From an uncultured Bacteroidales bacterium (GTDB lineage Bacteria; Bacteroidota; Bacteroidia; Bacteroidales; UBA932), in NCBI GenBank assembly GCA_934693135.1, contig CAKUVA010000001.1, forward strand, positions 1 to 64,000: 64,000 nt of DNA. Reading direction: 5' to 3'. Every line of letters begins with the position of its first letter. Positions within the stretch are counted from its first letter, which is position 1. Shown here piece after piece: positions 52,334-62,156 of this stretch. The position numbers and the translations under genes are program-made. The notes under the pieces were generated by a model. It saw nothing but the letters and a program-made list of their open reading frames with translations. It did no database searches and was not told the origin of the DNA.

Positions 52334-54553
52334 ATGAACAGAAAGACTATAATACTCTGTATTTCAGCTTTGGCAATTTTGGCATTTCTCATTGCTGGGG
52401 CTGTTGCTGTTCTGTATTCTGGCGATGATACGGAAAATACGCTATCGGATGAAGAAATAGTTCAGAAAGCTTCATCTTCATGGCCACTCTTGAATGCAGT
52501 TCCGTCAGATGCTGCTATGGTTTTGTGTGCAGACGGATTTCGCAGCGGAGTGTCTGAACTTATGGATAGTACCCGTTTATTCGGCACGTTGTTTTATGGA
52601 ACGGGAAAGTCATCTGTAGCTGGTTTTGTCAGAAAAGTTGCGTCCATGTTTAAAATAGGAGAGCTTGGTTCTCTAAAAAATTCAGACATGGTCATTTCTG
52701 TACATTATAGCGGAGATCTTGTACCGCTTATTATCATTGATCCTGGTCGAATACCATCTGATAGTACTGGCGCGTTTTGGAGTCTTATAAAAGAAGCGGA
52801 CAGCTCTTCAGTTTATCACGCTGTTCTATCAGATGATGGGAAAGATTCTCCTCTTGGTAAGCGTACTTTACTGGCAATGTCTACTTCAGAATCTCTTGTC
52901 AAATCAGCTGAAAGACATGTGGCAGGGCGTATATCTGTACTTGATGATAGTAGATGTGCAGTAGCCGCGGCATCAATGAAAAGGCCGATATCTGTTCTTT
53001 TAAATCATTCATATTCAGGGAAACTTGCATTGTCATTCTTGACAAGGGAGTTCAGCAGATATTCAGGATTTATAAAGACCTATGCTGACTGGTCTTGGTT
53101 CACAATGTCGGAAGATACGGAAAAGCGGCTTGTGATGGAAGGCGGTTCATCTTCAGCAGATAGTCCGAAATATTTCAACAATGTCTTCCTCCATGTCGTA
53201 GCAGGACCATCAACTGTTTCTGGAATTTTACCTTCAGGGACAATGTATGCGTCAGTTATCACTATCTCTGATGTGGAAAACTATATGCAAGCATATCACA
53301 AATATTTGGATGCCTCCGGAAAACTTGATAAGTACAATGTAGCTTCATCTATACTGAAAAAGAAGTATGGAGTTACTCCTGAAATTTGGGCCAAGATGCT
53401 TAATGTCAAGGAAATATGTAAGGCTATTGTTCCAGCTGATGATGGATTTGATCAGGTATTGTTGGTGCGTCCTGCGAACATAAGTTCCGCTGATGGATAT
53501 CCTTGTCGGGAATATATTCCTGCTCTTTTCGGAGAGATGTTTAATGTTACTGATACGTCATCTTTCGTTTCTGATGGATGGATAGTGACAGGCAAAGCAA
53601 GTACGGTAGAGAAATTCGGTCAGAAGAAGGGGAGACGGACACTATCGGCATATCTTTCAGACTGTGGTGTCGGTGGCATGATTCCAAAGGATGGTGCAGC
53701 ATTCTATACTTATTATTCAATCACCTCGGCTCCATCATCAGTGCAGGCTATATTCAGACAACCTGTGACTCATTTAACAGATGGTATTTCCGCATGTCCG
53801 TTGTGTTTTTCCGTGATGCCCGGGACTGATTTTAGGATGAAGCTTGACATTGCTAAAGTGAAATATATCGGAAGTAAGGATGAAGTACCTGCATTGTCTC
53901 GAGATACGACTGTCATAGTTCCGGCTGGTCCGTTCAAGGTGAAGAATAGTGGTACAGGAAAGACTAACTTGTTCTCTCAACAGACGAATAACTATCTTGT
54001 ACTCAAGGAAGAAGATGGAAAGGGAATTTGGGGCGTTCCATTTGATTCAAAGATTTGCGGAGCCGTGGCTTGTATTGATTATTACGCAAATGGTAAGATT
54101 CAGTTTCTGTTTGCATCTGGTTCAAGTCTTTATCTCATTGACCGTCTTGGACGTTTCGTGAAGCCTTTTCCTGTCAATGTTGGGAAGGAAATTCTTATAG
54201 GACCAGCTGCGTATGATTTTACCGGTGCACATGGATATACTGCCGTAGTTCTACATAAGGACAATACTATAGGAATGTATGATCTCCACGGGAGGACACC
54301 TTCTTCGTGGAAAGGTATAAAAACTGAAGATACAATCAAATCCCTACCTGAACTGATAAAGGTGAAGGGAAAAAGATATTGGGCTATAAGGACATCTGTC
54401 AGAGTCGTATTTTACGGATTTGACGGGGGAAAGCCTGTCTTTGATCCTCAAGGAGACAAGATGATCCGTCCGGACAGCAAGATCAATGTCAGGGATGATG
54501 GGAGCGTTTCAGCTATCTGTTATGATGGAAAGGAACGCGTAGTTAAACTTTGA
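52334..54553 (+). CDS. single-pass anchored envelope protein of unknown function
   Basis: A 739-residue protein with an uncleaved-looking N-terminal anchor (about 5-28, IILCISALAILAFLIAGAVA) and a long extracytoplasmic body. Residues about 50-560 resemble large Bacteroidota proteins with repeated alpha/beta units (SSWPLLNAVPSDAAMVLCAD, NVFLHVVAGPSTVSGILPSG). The last 150 or so residues look like beta-propeller strands (GKIQFLFASGSSLYLIDRLG, YTAVVLHKDNTIGMYDLHG). No catalytic motif was recognised. It stands between the arginine operon and the acyl-CoA ligase, 12 bases before the latter, so those two may be co-transcribed. Confidence 0.65.
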   Translation: MNRKTIILCISALAILAFLIAGAVAVLYSGDDTENTLSDEEIVQKASSSWPLLNAVPSDAAMVLCADGFRSGVSELMDSTRLFGTLFYGTGKSSVAGFVRKVASMFKIGELGSLKNSDMVISVHYSGDLVPLIIIDPGRIPSDSTGAFWSLIKEADSSSVYHAVLSDDGKDSPLGKRTLLAMSTSESLVKSAERHVAGRISVLDDSRCAVAAASMKRPISVLLNHSYSGKLALSFLTREFSRYSGFIKTYADWSWFTMSEDTEKRLVMEGGSSSADSPKYFNNVFLHVVAGPSTVSGILPSGTMYASVITISDVENYMQAYHKYLDASGKLDKYNVASSILKKKYGVTPEIWAKMLNVKEICKAIVPADDGFDQVLLVRPANISSADGYPCREYIPALFGEMFNVTDTSSFVSDGWIVTGKASTVEKFGQKKGRRTLSAYLSDCGVGGMIPKDGAAFYTYYSITSAPSSVQAIFRQPVTHLTDGISACPLCFSVMPGTDFRMKLDIAKVKYIGSKDEVPALSRDTTVIVPAGPFKVKNSGTGKTNLFSQQTNNYLVLKEEDGKGIWGVPFDSKICGAVACIDYYANGKIQFLFASGSSLYLIDRLGRFVKPFPVNVGKEILIGPAAYDFTGAHGYTAVVLHKDNTIGMYDLHGRTPSSWKGIKTEDTIKSLPELIKVKGKRYWAIRTSVRVVFYGFDGGKPVFDPQGDKMIRPDSKINVRDDGSVSAICYDGKERVVKL

Positions 54554-54565
54554 AAATAATCAGAA

Positions 54566-56221
54566 ATGGAATTTCATTCAGTCAACAAACTCCTTGAAAA
54601 GAGTTTTAGGACAAACTGGGATCGCCCAGCGTTGTCAAATTACAAAGGTCAGGATTTGGCCTATAGGGATGTCGCAAGACGTATTGCCAAACTTCACATT
54701 GCATTTGAGCAGTGTGGTCTCGTGAAAGGGGACAAAGTGGCGATTTGCTCCCGTAATCAGGCCAACTGGGGCGTAAGTTTTCTGGCAGCATTGACCTATG
54801 GGGCTGTTCCGGTTCCGATTCTCCACGAGTTCAAGCCTGGAAATATTCATTATCTTGTTAACCATTCAGAGGCCAAAGTCCTTTTCGTGGATGAACAGAT
54901 TTGGGAGAATTTGTCTGAGGCTGAGATGCCTGGATTGTATGTAGTAGTGCAGATCAATACCTTCGGATTCCTGTATTCCAAGACAGAGGAGATGTCTCAG
55001 GTACGTGAGCATCTGAATGAAAGTTTCGGGCACAAGTATCCTAATAACTTTGGACCAGAGGACTTGAACTATTATGAGGATAGCGCTGATGAACTTGCTC
55101 TTATAAACTATACTTCAGGAACATCAGGATTCTCAAAAGGGGTAATGATTCCTTATCGCTCACTTTATTCAAACATTGAGTTTGCGCATGTACAGGCATT
55201 GCCACAGCTGGACAACACCACTGAAGTCGTGTCAATGCTTCCGTCCGCGCACATGTATGGAATGATGTTCGAGTTCTTGTTCGAAATGACCATCGGAGCT
55301 CACGTTCACTTCCTTACTCGTGTTCCAAGCCCTAAGATCATCATGCAGGCATTCGCTGATATCAAGCCTCATATCATCATTGCGGTTCCTCTTATTATAG
55401 AGAAGGTCTATAAGTCCAAGCTTAAACCTATTCTTGACCGTAACAAGATGATTATGAACCTGCCTATCATCGACAAGGTAATTCAGAAGAAGATCCTTAA
55501 TGAACTTATAAATGCATTCGGAGGTCGTTTTTACGAGGTTATTATAGGCGGCGCTGCTTTTAATCCCGAGGTTGAGAAGTTCTTCCGTAAGATAGGGTTC
55601 CCATTTACTGTCGGCTATGGAATGACAGAGTGTGCTCCAATTATTTGTTATGCTGACTGGAAGGATGCGAAATTATATTCTTGTGGCAAGGTAGCATTGA
55701 ATATGTCTATGAAGATTGACTCATCTGATCCACATAATATTCCTGGTGAGGTGCTCGTGAAAGGGCCTAATGTATTCTTAGGTTATTATAAGAATGACGA
55801 TGCTACCAAGAGTGTTATTGGAGATGATGACTGGTTCCATACAGGAGATATGGGCGTTATGGACGAGGAAGGTTATCTCTTCCTCAAAGGACGTTCGAAG
55901 TGCATGATTCTCGGCCCTTCCGGTCAGAATATTTATCCAGAAGAAATCGAAGGTGTCGTTAATAATGTCACTTATGTGGTTGATTCACTTGTAATTGAGG
56001 ATCATGGCTCTCTCGTTGCACTTATATATCCTGATTACCATCAGGCAGAACTGGACGGGCTTAGCCAAACTGAACTTGAGTCGAAGATACAGGAGACTCT
56101 GCCTGAAATCAACAAGCAAGTCCCTAATTATGCCAAGATTTCCAAGATAGAATTCATGCCTGAGGACTTTGAAAGGACTCCTAAGAAAAGCATCAAGAGA
56201 TATCTCTATCAGAGAAATTAA
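54566..56221 (+). CDS. AMP-dependent acyl-CoA synthetase (long-chain fatty acid ligase type)
   Basis: A 551-residue ANL-superfamily enzyme that adenylates a carboxylic acid and transfers it to CoA. Motifs in order: the phosphate loop YTSGTSGFSKGVM (about 180-192), GYGMTECAPI (about 350-359), the hinge-preceding WFHTGDMG (about 422-429) and LKGRSKCMILGPSGQNIYPE (about 439-458). The C-terminal catalytic Lys is probably in TPKKSIKRYLY (about 540-550). It is close to Bacteroidales FadD-like ligases that activate long-chain fatty acids, so chain length is inferred. It lies directly upstream of a dCMP deaminase gene. Confidence 0.88.
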   Translation: MEFHSVNKLLEKSFRTNWDRPALSNYKGQDLAYRDVARRIAKLHIAFEQCGLVKGDKVAICSRNQANWGVSFLAALTYGAVPVPILHEFKPGNIHYLVNHSEAKVLFVDEQIWENLSEAEMPGLYVVVQINTFGFLYSKTEEMSQVREHLNESFGHKYPNNFGPEDLNYYEDSADELALINYTSGTSGFSKGVMIPYRSLYSNIEFAHVQALPQLDNTTEVVSMLPSAHMYGMMFEFLFEMTIGAHVHFLTRVPSPKIIMQAFADIKPHIIIAVPLIIEKVYKSKLKPILDRNKMIMNLPIIDKVIQKKILNELINAFGGRFYEVIIGGAAFNPEVEKFFRKIGFPFTVGYGMTECAPIICYADWKDAKLYSCGKVALNMSMKIDSSDPHNIPGEVLVKGPNVFLGYYKNDDATKSVIGDDDWFHTGDMGVMDEEGYLFLKGRSKCMILGPSGQNIYPEEIEGVVNNVTYVVDSLVIEDHGSLVALIYPDYHQAELDGLSQTELESKIQETLPEINKQVPNYAKISKIEFMPEDFERTPKKSIKRYLYQRN

Positions 56222-56232
56222 CATTGACTTAT

Positions 56233-56640
56233 ATGCAGAAATTTGACCGCAGCTATCTTCGGATGGCTGAAATATGGGCTGAGAACTCGTATTGTAAGCG
56301 CCGTAAGGTGGGAGCTCTGATTGTTAAGAACAATATGATCATTTCGGACGGCTATAACGGAACGCCGTCCGGATTTGAGAATATTTGTGAAGATGAAAAT
56401 GGCGTAACGAAACCGTATGTACTTCATGCAGAGGCAAATGCCATCACTAAAGTTGCTAAGTCTGGCAATAGTAGCGAGGATGCGACTTTATATGTAACTG
56501 CATCGCCTTGTATTGAGTGTTCTAAACTTATCATTCAAGCTGGTATCAAGCGTGTGGTCTATAGAGATGCATATAGGCTTCAGGATGGACCTGACTTATT
56601 GCGAAAAGCTGGTGTTGAAGTGGAACAAGTTGATATATAA
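56233..56640 (+). CDS. dCMP deaminase (cytidine/deoxycytidylate deaminase family)
   Basis: A 135-residue zinc deaminase that converts dCMP to dUMP for thymidylate synthesis. The zinc site is HAEANA (His plus catalytic Glu, about 66-71) and PCIECS (two Cys, about 92-97). The N-terminal SYCKRRKVGALIVKNNMI and SDGYNGTPSGFEN are typical of the deoxycytidylate deaminase (ComEB-like) branch. The ATG at 56233 is preferred; a TTG at 56224 is in frame. It starts 11 bases after the ligase stop and ten bases before the protease gene. Confidence 0.9.
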   Translation: MQKFDRSYLRMAEIWAENSYCKRRKVGALIVKNNMIISDGYNGTPSGFENICEDENGVTKPYVLHAEANAITKVAKSGNSSEDATLYVTASPCIECSKLIIQAGIKRVVYRDAYRLQDGPDLLRKAGVEVEQVDI

Positions 56641-56650
56641 TTTTGCTAAG

Positions 56651-58249
56651 ATGACTCAGAATGATAAGACATGCTCCATCACGGCTGTGCTTGGAATTAT
56701 CCTTGGCGTATTAGGAACAGTTTTGGTCTATAGCTTATTTCCATCAAAGAAACTTGATGGAAACTATGCCGGTTGGCGTAAGCTTAATCTGATACTTGAA
56801 CAAGTCCAGGAAAATTATGTTGATTCGGTGGATATTCGCAAGGTTACAGATGCTGCCGTTACTGCATCGCTTGCCGCCTTGGATCCTCATTCCGTATATC
56901 TACCTCCAGTAGAGTTGGAGAAGTCAGAATCGGATCTTGCCGGAAATTTCGATGGCATCGGAATTCAGTTCAATGTTCCTAATGATACTGCAATTGTTTT
57001 GGAAGTTATACCTGGAGGCCCTTCTGAGAAGGTCGGGCTTCAGGCAGGGGATCGTCTGCTCAAGGTCGGTGACAAAAACATTGCTGGTGTCAAATTTCCT
57101 CAGGATAGCATGGTCCGCAGGATGAAAGGTCCTGCCGGAACAGAAGTGAACATTCTTGTGAAACGTGGCAGAGAAACTATACCATTCAATATTAAGCGTG
57201 GAAAAATTCCGGTACATTGTGTGGATGCCTCATTCATGATCAATGATACGACAGGCTATATCCGGCTTTCCAAGTTCTCTATGAATACATATAAGGAAGT
57301 TTCAGCCGCAGCGCAGACATTGCTAGATAAAGGAATGACATACCTTATATTCGACTTGAGAGATAATAGTGGTGGTTATTTGGAGCAGGCTCTGATGTTG
57401 TCTGATATGTTCTTGAAAAAAGGAGACGAGATTGTATATCTGAAGGGACTGCATCGCAAGAGAGAGGATTACAAAGCTGACGGGAAAGGCATCTTGAAAG
57501 ATGTTGCTTTGTCAGTGCTTGTCAATGAGTCCTCTGCCTCGTCAAGTGAGATTTTCGCCGGAGCGATTCAGGACAATGACCGAGGGACTATCATCGGACG
57601 TCGTTCCTATGGAAAAGGTCTTGTCCAGGAGTCCAAGTTCTTTACTGACGGATCTGGTATACGTCTTACTATAGCAAGGTTTTATACACCATCAGGAAGG
57701 TGTATCCAGAAACCTTATTCTGATGATTATCAGTATGATATTTATAAAAGATACGCTGATGGTGAGATGTTTGACCGAGATAGTATAAAAGTAGATAGTA
57801 CGGAGATTTACTATACTGTTGGAGGACGTCCAGTATATGGTGGTGGCGGAATTGTCCCAGATGTTTTCGTGCCAATGGATACGACTGCTGCAACAAAGTA
57901 TTTTGTAAGGTGTAACAAAAAAGCTACTCAGATGCGTTTTGCTTCGGCAATATTTGATAAATATGGAAAGGTGCTTGGAAGCATAGATAATTATGCCGAA
58001 CTTGATGCATTCCTTGATAACCTTGGTATACCTGCGAAATTCAAGGAATATGCTGCTTCTGTAGATGGAATCATTCCTTCTACAGGGGAGTGGGAGAAAA
58101 CTGCGCCTTACATGATTCCTCAGCTAAGGGCTTTGGTTGGACGCTATTCTAAACTTGGTGACAATGCTTTTTATCGGATATATCTTCAGATTGATGATGT
58201 CGTCAAGACAGCGTTGCGTCCTGAATCAGCGATAGTCATTGAGCGATGA
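56651..58249 (+). CDS. S41 family C-terminal processing protease (CtpA/Prc type)
   Basis: A 532-residue periplasm-facing serine protease. N-terminal membrane anchor about 9-30 (ITAVLGIILGVLGTVLVYSL), PDZ domain about 90-175 (GIGIQFNVPNDTAIV, VGLQAGDRLLKVGD) and S41 domain with the Ser-Lys dyad: Ser297 in NESSASSSEIF and Lys322 in YGKGLVQE. The dyad spacing of 25 matches what I recall for CtpA. These enzymes trim or degrade envelope proteins from the C-terminus. The open frame upstream of 56651 overlaps the deaminase gene and was not used. Its last 14 bases overlap the end of the convergent TonB-like gene. Confidence 0.9.
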   Translation: MTQNDKTCSITAVLGIILGVLGTVLVYSLFPSKKLDGNYAGWRKLNLILEQVQENYVDSVDIRKVTDAAVTASLAALDPHSVYLPPVELEKSESDLAGNFDGIGIQFNVPNDTAIVLEVIPGGPSEKVGLQAGDRLLKVGDKNIAGVKFPQDSMVRRMKGPAGTEVNILVKRGRETIPFNIKRGKIPVHCVDASFMINDTTGYIRLSKFSMNTYKEVSAAAQTLLDKGMTYLIFDLRDNSGGYLEQALMLSDMFLKKGDEIVYLKGLHRKREDYKADGKGILKDVALSVLVNESSASSSEIFAGAIQDNDRGTIIGRRSYGKGLVQESKFFTDGSGIRLTIARFYTPSGRCIQKPYSDDYQYDIYKRYADGEMFDRDSIKVDSTEIYYTVGGRPVYGGGGIVPDVFVPMDTTAATKYFVRCNKKATQMRFASAIFDKYGKVLGSIDNYAELDAFLDNLGIPAKFKEYAASVDGIIPSTGEWEKTAPYMIPQLRALVGRYSKLGDNAFYRIYLQIDDVVKTALRPESAIVIER

Positions 58250-58970
58250 ATTGATAGATGATGTCTCCTATTTGACGGGAAGGAGCGGACTGACTGGTCG
58301 AAAATTTAGATAGTCGTGCTGCTCTTACCGCGAAGTCACGGAGACATCTATCATCTGAAGAAGTTTCTTCCTGAACTTTTGCATCGATTACTTTCCCTGA
58401 TTTATCCACAGTTATGATTACCGTCACCATACCTCCGCCATAACATCTATAGGCTGGAATTGGGAGGTGACTTGCCTTTCTTCCGTCAAGGTGCCAGGAC
58501 AGAACTGAAGGACCGCTGTATGTGGTTTCAGAAGCTTTGTCTTGTTTTTTTACTTTGCTTGGAGTCTCCACGTAGTTATCATCATCCAAATCTATTCCAG
58601 GACCATTTTTTAGGTCTTTTGCTAACTTTGCAGCATCAGCATACAATTTATCCGCATCAGTGTTCCTATCGTCTTTTAATGCGTTTTTGTTGCGTGATGA
58701 CGTTGTATTCTTAAAATTGATTCCTGATGTCCCTGCAAGCATTTTATCCACTTTTGCGGAGATGAGGTCATCTATTTTTTTGTCTATTTCTTTTTCAAAC
58801 TTTTCTTCAGCCTGTTTTTTCTCTATCTCTTCTTGCTTGGTAAAGTCTATGACAAAAGAGTTCTCCCTTTGCAGAGAAAACCCTATTTGTGCTATTAGCA
58901 GGACAATCAGTACGACGAGGTGGACTATTATCGTCAGATACAAGCCTGCCTTATCGTCTTGACTGAGCAT
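58236..58970 (-). CDS. TonB-like energy transducer
   Basis: A 244-residue protein with one N-terminal transmembrane helix (about 10-33, LYLTIIVHLVVLIVLLIAQI), a charged, probably coiled-coil stretch (about 45-75, EEIEKKQAEEKFEKEIDKKI), a linker, and a C-terminal TonB-like domain (about 180-244, GGMVTVIITVDKSGKVIDAK). It would link an ExbB/ExbD motor to outer-membrane receptors. The linker is less Pro-rich than in classical TonB, so a TolA-like role is an alternative. The start overlaps the uridine kinase end by 20 bases and the end overlaps the protease gene by 14 bases. The exbB/exbD-type genes lie 2 kb upstream on the same strand. Confidence 0.8.
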   Translation of the reverse strand: MLSQDDKAGLYLTIIVHLVVLIVLLIAQIGFSLQRENSFVIDFTKQEEIEKKQAEEKFEKEIDKKIDDLISAKVDKMLAGTSGINFKNTTSSRNKNALKDDRNTDADKLYADAAKLAKDLKNGPGIDLDDDNYVETPSKVKKQDKASETTYSGPSVLSWHLDGRKASHLPIPAYRCYGGGMVTVIITVDKSGKVIDAKVQEETSSDDRCLRDFAVRAARLSKFSTSQSAPSRQIGDIIYQFIAQ

Positions 58971-59586
58971 GTTCTTTCTGTTGCAATGATTTTTCTATTG
59001 TGGCAGCTATGACATCGATTGCCACTTTGTTATGGCCTCCTTGAGGAATTATGATGTCAGCGTATCGTTTGCTTGGTTCGATAAACTGTAAATACATTGG
59101 TTTCACAGTCTTGGAATAACGCTCTATAACGGACTCTACAGTTTTGCCACGTTCGATTATATCACGAGCCATGACCCTCATCAGCCTGTCATCATCATCT
59201 GCATCGACGAATATTTTTATATCCATCTGATCTCTGAGTTCTTTGCAAGTGAATACAAGAATCCCTTCTATGATTATGACATCAGCAGGTTCGACTGTTA
59301 CTGTTTCTGTTTTCGATCTTGAACAAGTGATATAGGAATATACCGGTTGTTCAATACTTTTGCCTTCTTTAAGCTCTTTGAGCTGTTTGCAGAGAAGTTT
59401 GAAGTCAATCGCATCAGGATGGTCGAAGTTGATCTGCTGCCTTTCTTCCAGTGGCAGATGGCTTGAGTCTTTGTAGTATGAATCCTGAGGTATTACTACC
59501 ACGCGTTCCTTAAGTTGGTCTGTGATTGCATGTACAACAGTGGTTTTTCCTGAACCTGAACCACCTGCTATTCCGATGACGAGCAT
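58951..59586 (-). CDS. udk: uridine kinase
   Basis: A 211-residue cytoplasmic kinase of the phosphoribulokinase/uridine kinase fold that phosphorylates uridine and cytidine in pyrimidine salvage. The P-loop GIAGGSGSGKTTVVHAI is at 5-21. PQDSYYKDSSHLPLEERQQI (about 34-53) and NFDHPDAIDF (about 54-63) are the nucleoside-site signatures, and PADVIIIEGILVF is about 99-111. It follows asnS by 13 bases on the same strand and overlaps the TonB-like gene. Confidence 0.94.
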   Translation of the reverse strand: MLVIGIAGGSGSGKTTVVHAITDQLKERVVVIPQDSYYKDSSHLPLEERQQINFDHPDAIDFKLLCKQLKELKEGKSIEQPVYSYITCSRSKTETVTVEPADVIIIEGILVFTCKELRDQMDIKIFVDADDDDRLMRVMARDIIERGKTVESVIERYSKTVKPMYLQFIEPSKRYADIIIPQGGHNKVAIDVIAATIEKSLQQKEHAQSRR

Positions 59587-59599
59587 AGCTTCCTTTCTG

Positions 59600-60991
59600 T
59601 TAAAAATCTGCGTTTCTCGGTGTTCTCGGGAATGGGATCACATCCCTAATATTACTCATGCCCGTGACGAAGAGTAGAAGTCTTTCGAATCCAAGGCCAA
59701 ATCCACTATGAGGAACAGTTCCGAATCGTCTTGTGTCAATGTACCACTCCAAGTTCTTGCGACTCATTCCGAGCTCATTAATCCTATTTTCAAGTTTTTC
59801 CAATGAAGCCTCTCTCTCTGAACCTCCGATAATTTCGCCAATCTTAGGGAAAAGCACATCTGTTCCACGTACTGTCTTTCCATCTTCGTTCTGCTTCATG
59901 TAAAAAGCCTTGATTTCTTTCGGATAATCTGTGAGGATTACAGGCTTTTTGAAATGCTTCTCCACAAGATATCTCTCATGTTCACTCTGAAGGTCTACAC
60001 CCCATTTTATTGGGTATTCGAATTCCTGACCTGACTCTTCGAGGATTTTGATGCCTTCTGTATATGTTAGCCTTACAAAGTCAATTCCAAGTACGCTCTG
60101 AAGTCTCTCTATGAGCCCATTGTCGTATTTGTCGTTTAGGAACTGAATATCTTCCATACAATGGTCAAGTGCGTACTGGACAAGATATTTTACGAATTCC
60201 TCTTCCAAATCCATTGTATCATACATGTCGTAGAACGCCATTTCAGGCTCAATCATCCAAAACTCAGCAAGATGTCTTGGGGTGTTTGAATTTTCAGCTC
60301 TAAATGTTGGTCCAAACGTATAGATTTCACCTACAGCTGTCGCTCCAAGTTCTCCTTCAAGCTGTCCACTTACGGTTAGGCTTGTCTTCTTACCGAAGAA
60401 GTCCTTACTGAAGTCAACTTTGCCATGATGCATCGGTATGTTTGCGAGATCCATCGTTGTAACTTGAAACATGTCTCCTGCTCCTTCAGCATCTGATTCT
60501 GTTATGAGAGGAGTGTTTAGGTAGACGAAACCCTTGCTCTGGAAGAAAGAGTGGATTGCAAATGCCATTGCGTTTCTTACCCTAAGGATCGCTCCGAACG
60601 TGTTTGTTCTGAGTCTCATGTGTGCGACAGTCCTAAGATATTCAAGTGAAGTATCTTTCTTTTGGAGAGGATACTTCATCGGGTCGCATTCTCCGTATAC
60701 TTCTATGCTCTCAGCCTTGATTTCTACATGTTGTCCACTTCCGAGCGATTCTACAAGCTGACCTTTCACACAGAGACTTGCTCCGGTTGTGATTTTTTTC
60801 ATCAGGTCTTCGCTGAAATGCTCCGTCTCTGCCACAATCTGTATATTATTGATTGTGGAACCATCATTGAGAGCTATGAATTTTACCTGTTTATTTCCTC
60901 TTTTCGTCCTTACCCATCCTTTGGCAAGAACTTCTTGACCTGGCTGCATTTTTAGCAGATCTTTGATTTTCGTCCTTACAACTGTTTCCAT
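59600..60991 (-). CDS. asnS: asparaginyl-tRNA synthetase
   Basis: A 463-residue class IIb synthetase. The N-terminal OB-fold anticodon-binding domain is about 15-100 ([19 protein letters not shown]). Class II motif 2 is about 230-255 ([20 protein letters not shown]). Motif 3 is close to the C-terminus ([15 protein letters not shown]), followed by [16 protein letters not shown]. Length and ending fit AsnS rather than AspS. It has its own promoter after the terminator of the exbB/exbD operon and is probably co-transcribed with udk and the TonB-like gene. Confidence 0.95.
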   Translation of the reverse strand: METVVRTKIKDLLKMQPGQEVLAKGWVRTKRGNKQVKFIALNDGSTINNIQIVAETEHFSEDLMKKITTGASLCVKGQLVESLGSGQHVEIKAESIEVYGECDPMKYPLQKKDTSLEYLRTVAHMRLRTNTFGAILRVRNAMAFAIHSFFQSKGFVYLNTPLITESDAEGAGDMFQVTTMDLANIPMHHGKVDFSKDFFGKKTSLTVSGQLEGELGATAVGEIYTFGPTFRAENSNTPRHLAEFWMIEPEMAFYDMYDTMDLEEEFVKYLVQYALDHCMEDIQFLNDKYDNGLIERLQSVLGIDFVRLTYTEGIKILEESGQEFEYPIKWGVDLQSEHERYLVEKHFKKPVILTDYPKEIKAFYMKQNEDGKTVRGTDVLFPKIGEIIGGSEREASLEKLENRINELGMSRKNLEWYIDTRRFGTVPHSGFGLGFERLLLFVTGMSNIRDVIPFPRTPRNADF

Positions 60992-61014
60992 TGCTGTGAA
61001 TTCCGTTATTCTTG

Positions 61015-61022
61015 CAAATATA
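61015..61022 (-). promoter_or_regulatory. asnS -7 element (TATATTTG on the minus strand)
   Basis: An exact TAnnTTTG match 23 bases upstream of the asnS ATG at 60991. A T-run from the preceding terminator lies at the -33 position. Confidence 0.55.
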
Positions 61023-61036
61023 ATGAATTTTATCGT

Positions 61037-61068
61037 AAAAAAGAGCAGCTCCGTTTTCGGAACTGCTC
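61037..61068 (-). terminator. terminator of the exbB/exbD operon
   Basis: On the minus strand GAGCAGTTCCG pairs with CGGAGCTGCTC (11 pairs, one U-G) around AAAA, followed by six T. It is 25 bases after the second ExbD-like stop. Confidence 0.88.
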
Positions 61069-61093
61069 CTTCTTAAATATATCTGCAAGAACT

Positions 61094-61558
61094 TTATTGT
61101 GCTCGACGTGCCTGATACATGATTTTCAAGGCTGAGCAACGTCTGAGTTCCTGTTTGATGTCGGTAACGATACCCATTCTCACATCTTGGTCAACTTTAA
61201 GAACAGTGTTCATAAACTGACGATCTGCCTCTGACATAGCATCACGCTCTGCAGCGATGAAGTCACGGATGTCAGTGACTGTTTTGAATGAATCGTTTAG
61301 CTGAATACGTGCGTCAGTACCATACGTCGCCTGCAGCATCCTTGTTGGAGGACCTACATTGATGTATGATGCAAGATCTTTTCTTTCCAGTTTGACAACT
61401 TCTGAGGCTTCTGGAAGTTTAACCATAACCTTGTCCTCAGTACTTCTCATCTGAGTTGTCACCATGAAGAAGAACAAGAGCATGAACACGATATCGGAAA
61501 GTGAGCCTGAGGCTATACCTGGGGTCTCTTTTTTGTCTTCCTTACGAAATTTTGACAT
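61094..61558 (-). CDS. ExbD/TolR-family biopolymer transport protein (second copy)
   Basis: A 154-residue protein with one transmembrane helix (about 21-38, SLSDIVFMLLFFFMVTTQM). The helix contains the conserved Asp (LSDIVFML) that carries protons in ExbD/TolR, followed by a periplasmic domain. It is the last gene of an operon with a TolQ/ExbB-like protein and another ExbD-like protein. Two different ExbD-like proteins per motor are common in Bacteroidota. A terminator follows. Confidence 0.88.
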   Translation of the reverse strand: MSKFRKEDKKETPGIASGSLSDIVFMLLFFFMVTTQMRSTEDKVMVKLPEASEVVKLERKDLASYINVGPPTRMLQATYGTDARIQLNDSFKTVTDIRDFIAAERDAMSEADRQFMNTVLKVDQDVRMGIVTDIKQELRRCSALKIMYQARRAQ

Positions 61559-61575
61559 ATTCTTATTCCTCCAAA

Positions 61576-62148
61576 TTATTTACCAACGTTCTTTGGCTCT
61601 GCCTCAGAAATGTTCTGAGGTATGCACTTCTTTACGATATTCTGCTGTTCTTCAGTGAGATTCAGGAATGGTTTTCCGTAGTTTGCTTTGGCGAACTCGT
61701 CACGAAGTTCATTAACTGCTTTTACGAGCTCGTTCTGAACTGCAATGTAAGCTCTGTAGCTTGTACCACGGTCGTTCTGAAGTGAAATGACGCCCTTTGA
61801 AACAGGATAAGTACCATAACCTTCGATTTCAGTAGGAATCCTTTCAGGAAGGGTAGGGTCATTCGTAGGGTTGGTAAGGAAAATTTTGATCTTGTCTTTG
61901 AGCTGGCTGACGTCCATCATTTCTGTACCTGCCAGAAGTCTGTCTTGAGAGTTGATTTTTACAGTAATAAGGTTTCTCTTATTAACTTTTTGGTCTTCAA
62001 CTTTCTGGTTCGGATCCGGCATAGGCGGAAGACGACGCTGGAGACCTGTCTGTGAACCCATGGTTGTTGTCATGAGGAAGTAGCACAGAAGCAGGAATGC
62101 GATGTCTGCCGTAGAACTTGTATTAAGAGCAGGAGTCTTTTTAGCCAT
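61576..62148 (-). CDS. ExbD/TolR-family biopolymer transport protein (first copy)
   Basis: A 190-residue protein. The N-terminal helix (about 10-30) includes STADIAFLLLCYFLMTTTM with the conserved proton-carrying Asp. The periplasmic part has the ExbD-like alternation of strands and helices (LITVKINSQDRLLAGTEMM). It is longer than the second ExbD copy 17 bases downstream. It should form the stator with the TolQ/ExbB-like protein encoded upstream and drive TonB- or Tol-type transport. Confidence 0.88.
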   Translation of the reverse strand: MAKKTPALNTSSTADIAFLLLCYFLMTTTMGSQTGLQRRLPPMPDPNQKVEDQKVNKRNLITVKINSQDRLLAGTEMMDVSQLKDKIKIFLTNPTNDPTLPERIPTEIEGYGTYPVSKGVISLQNDRGTSYRAYIAVQNELVKAVNELRDEFAKANYGKPFLNLTEEQQNIVKKCIPQNISEAEPKNVGK

Positions 62149-62156
62149 ATCTCAAA

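Noticed and set aside
56513..56650. Upstream start for the CtpA-type protease
   Set aside because: It overlaps the deaminase gene, and the ATG at 56651 gives a normal anchor-first protein.
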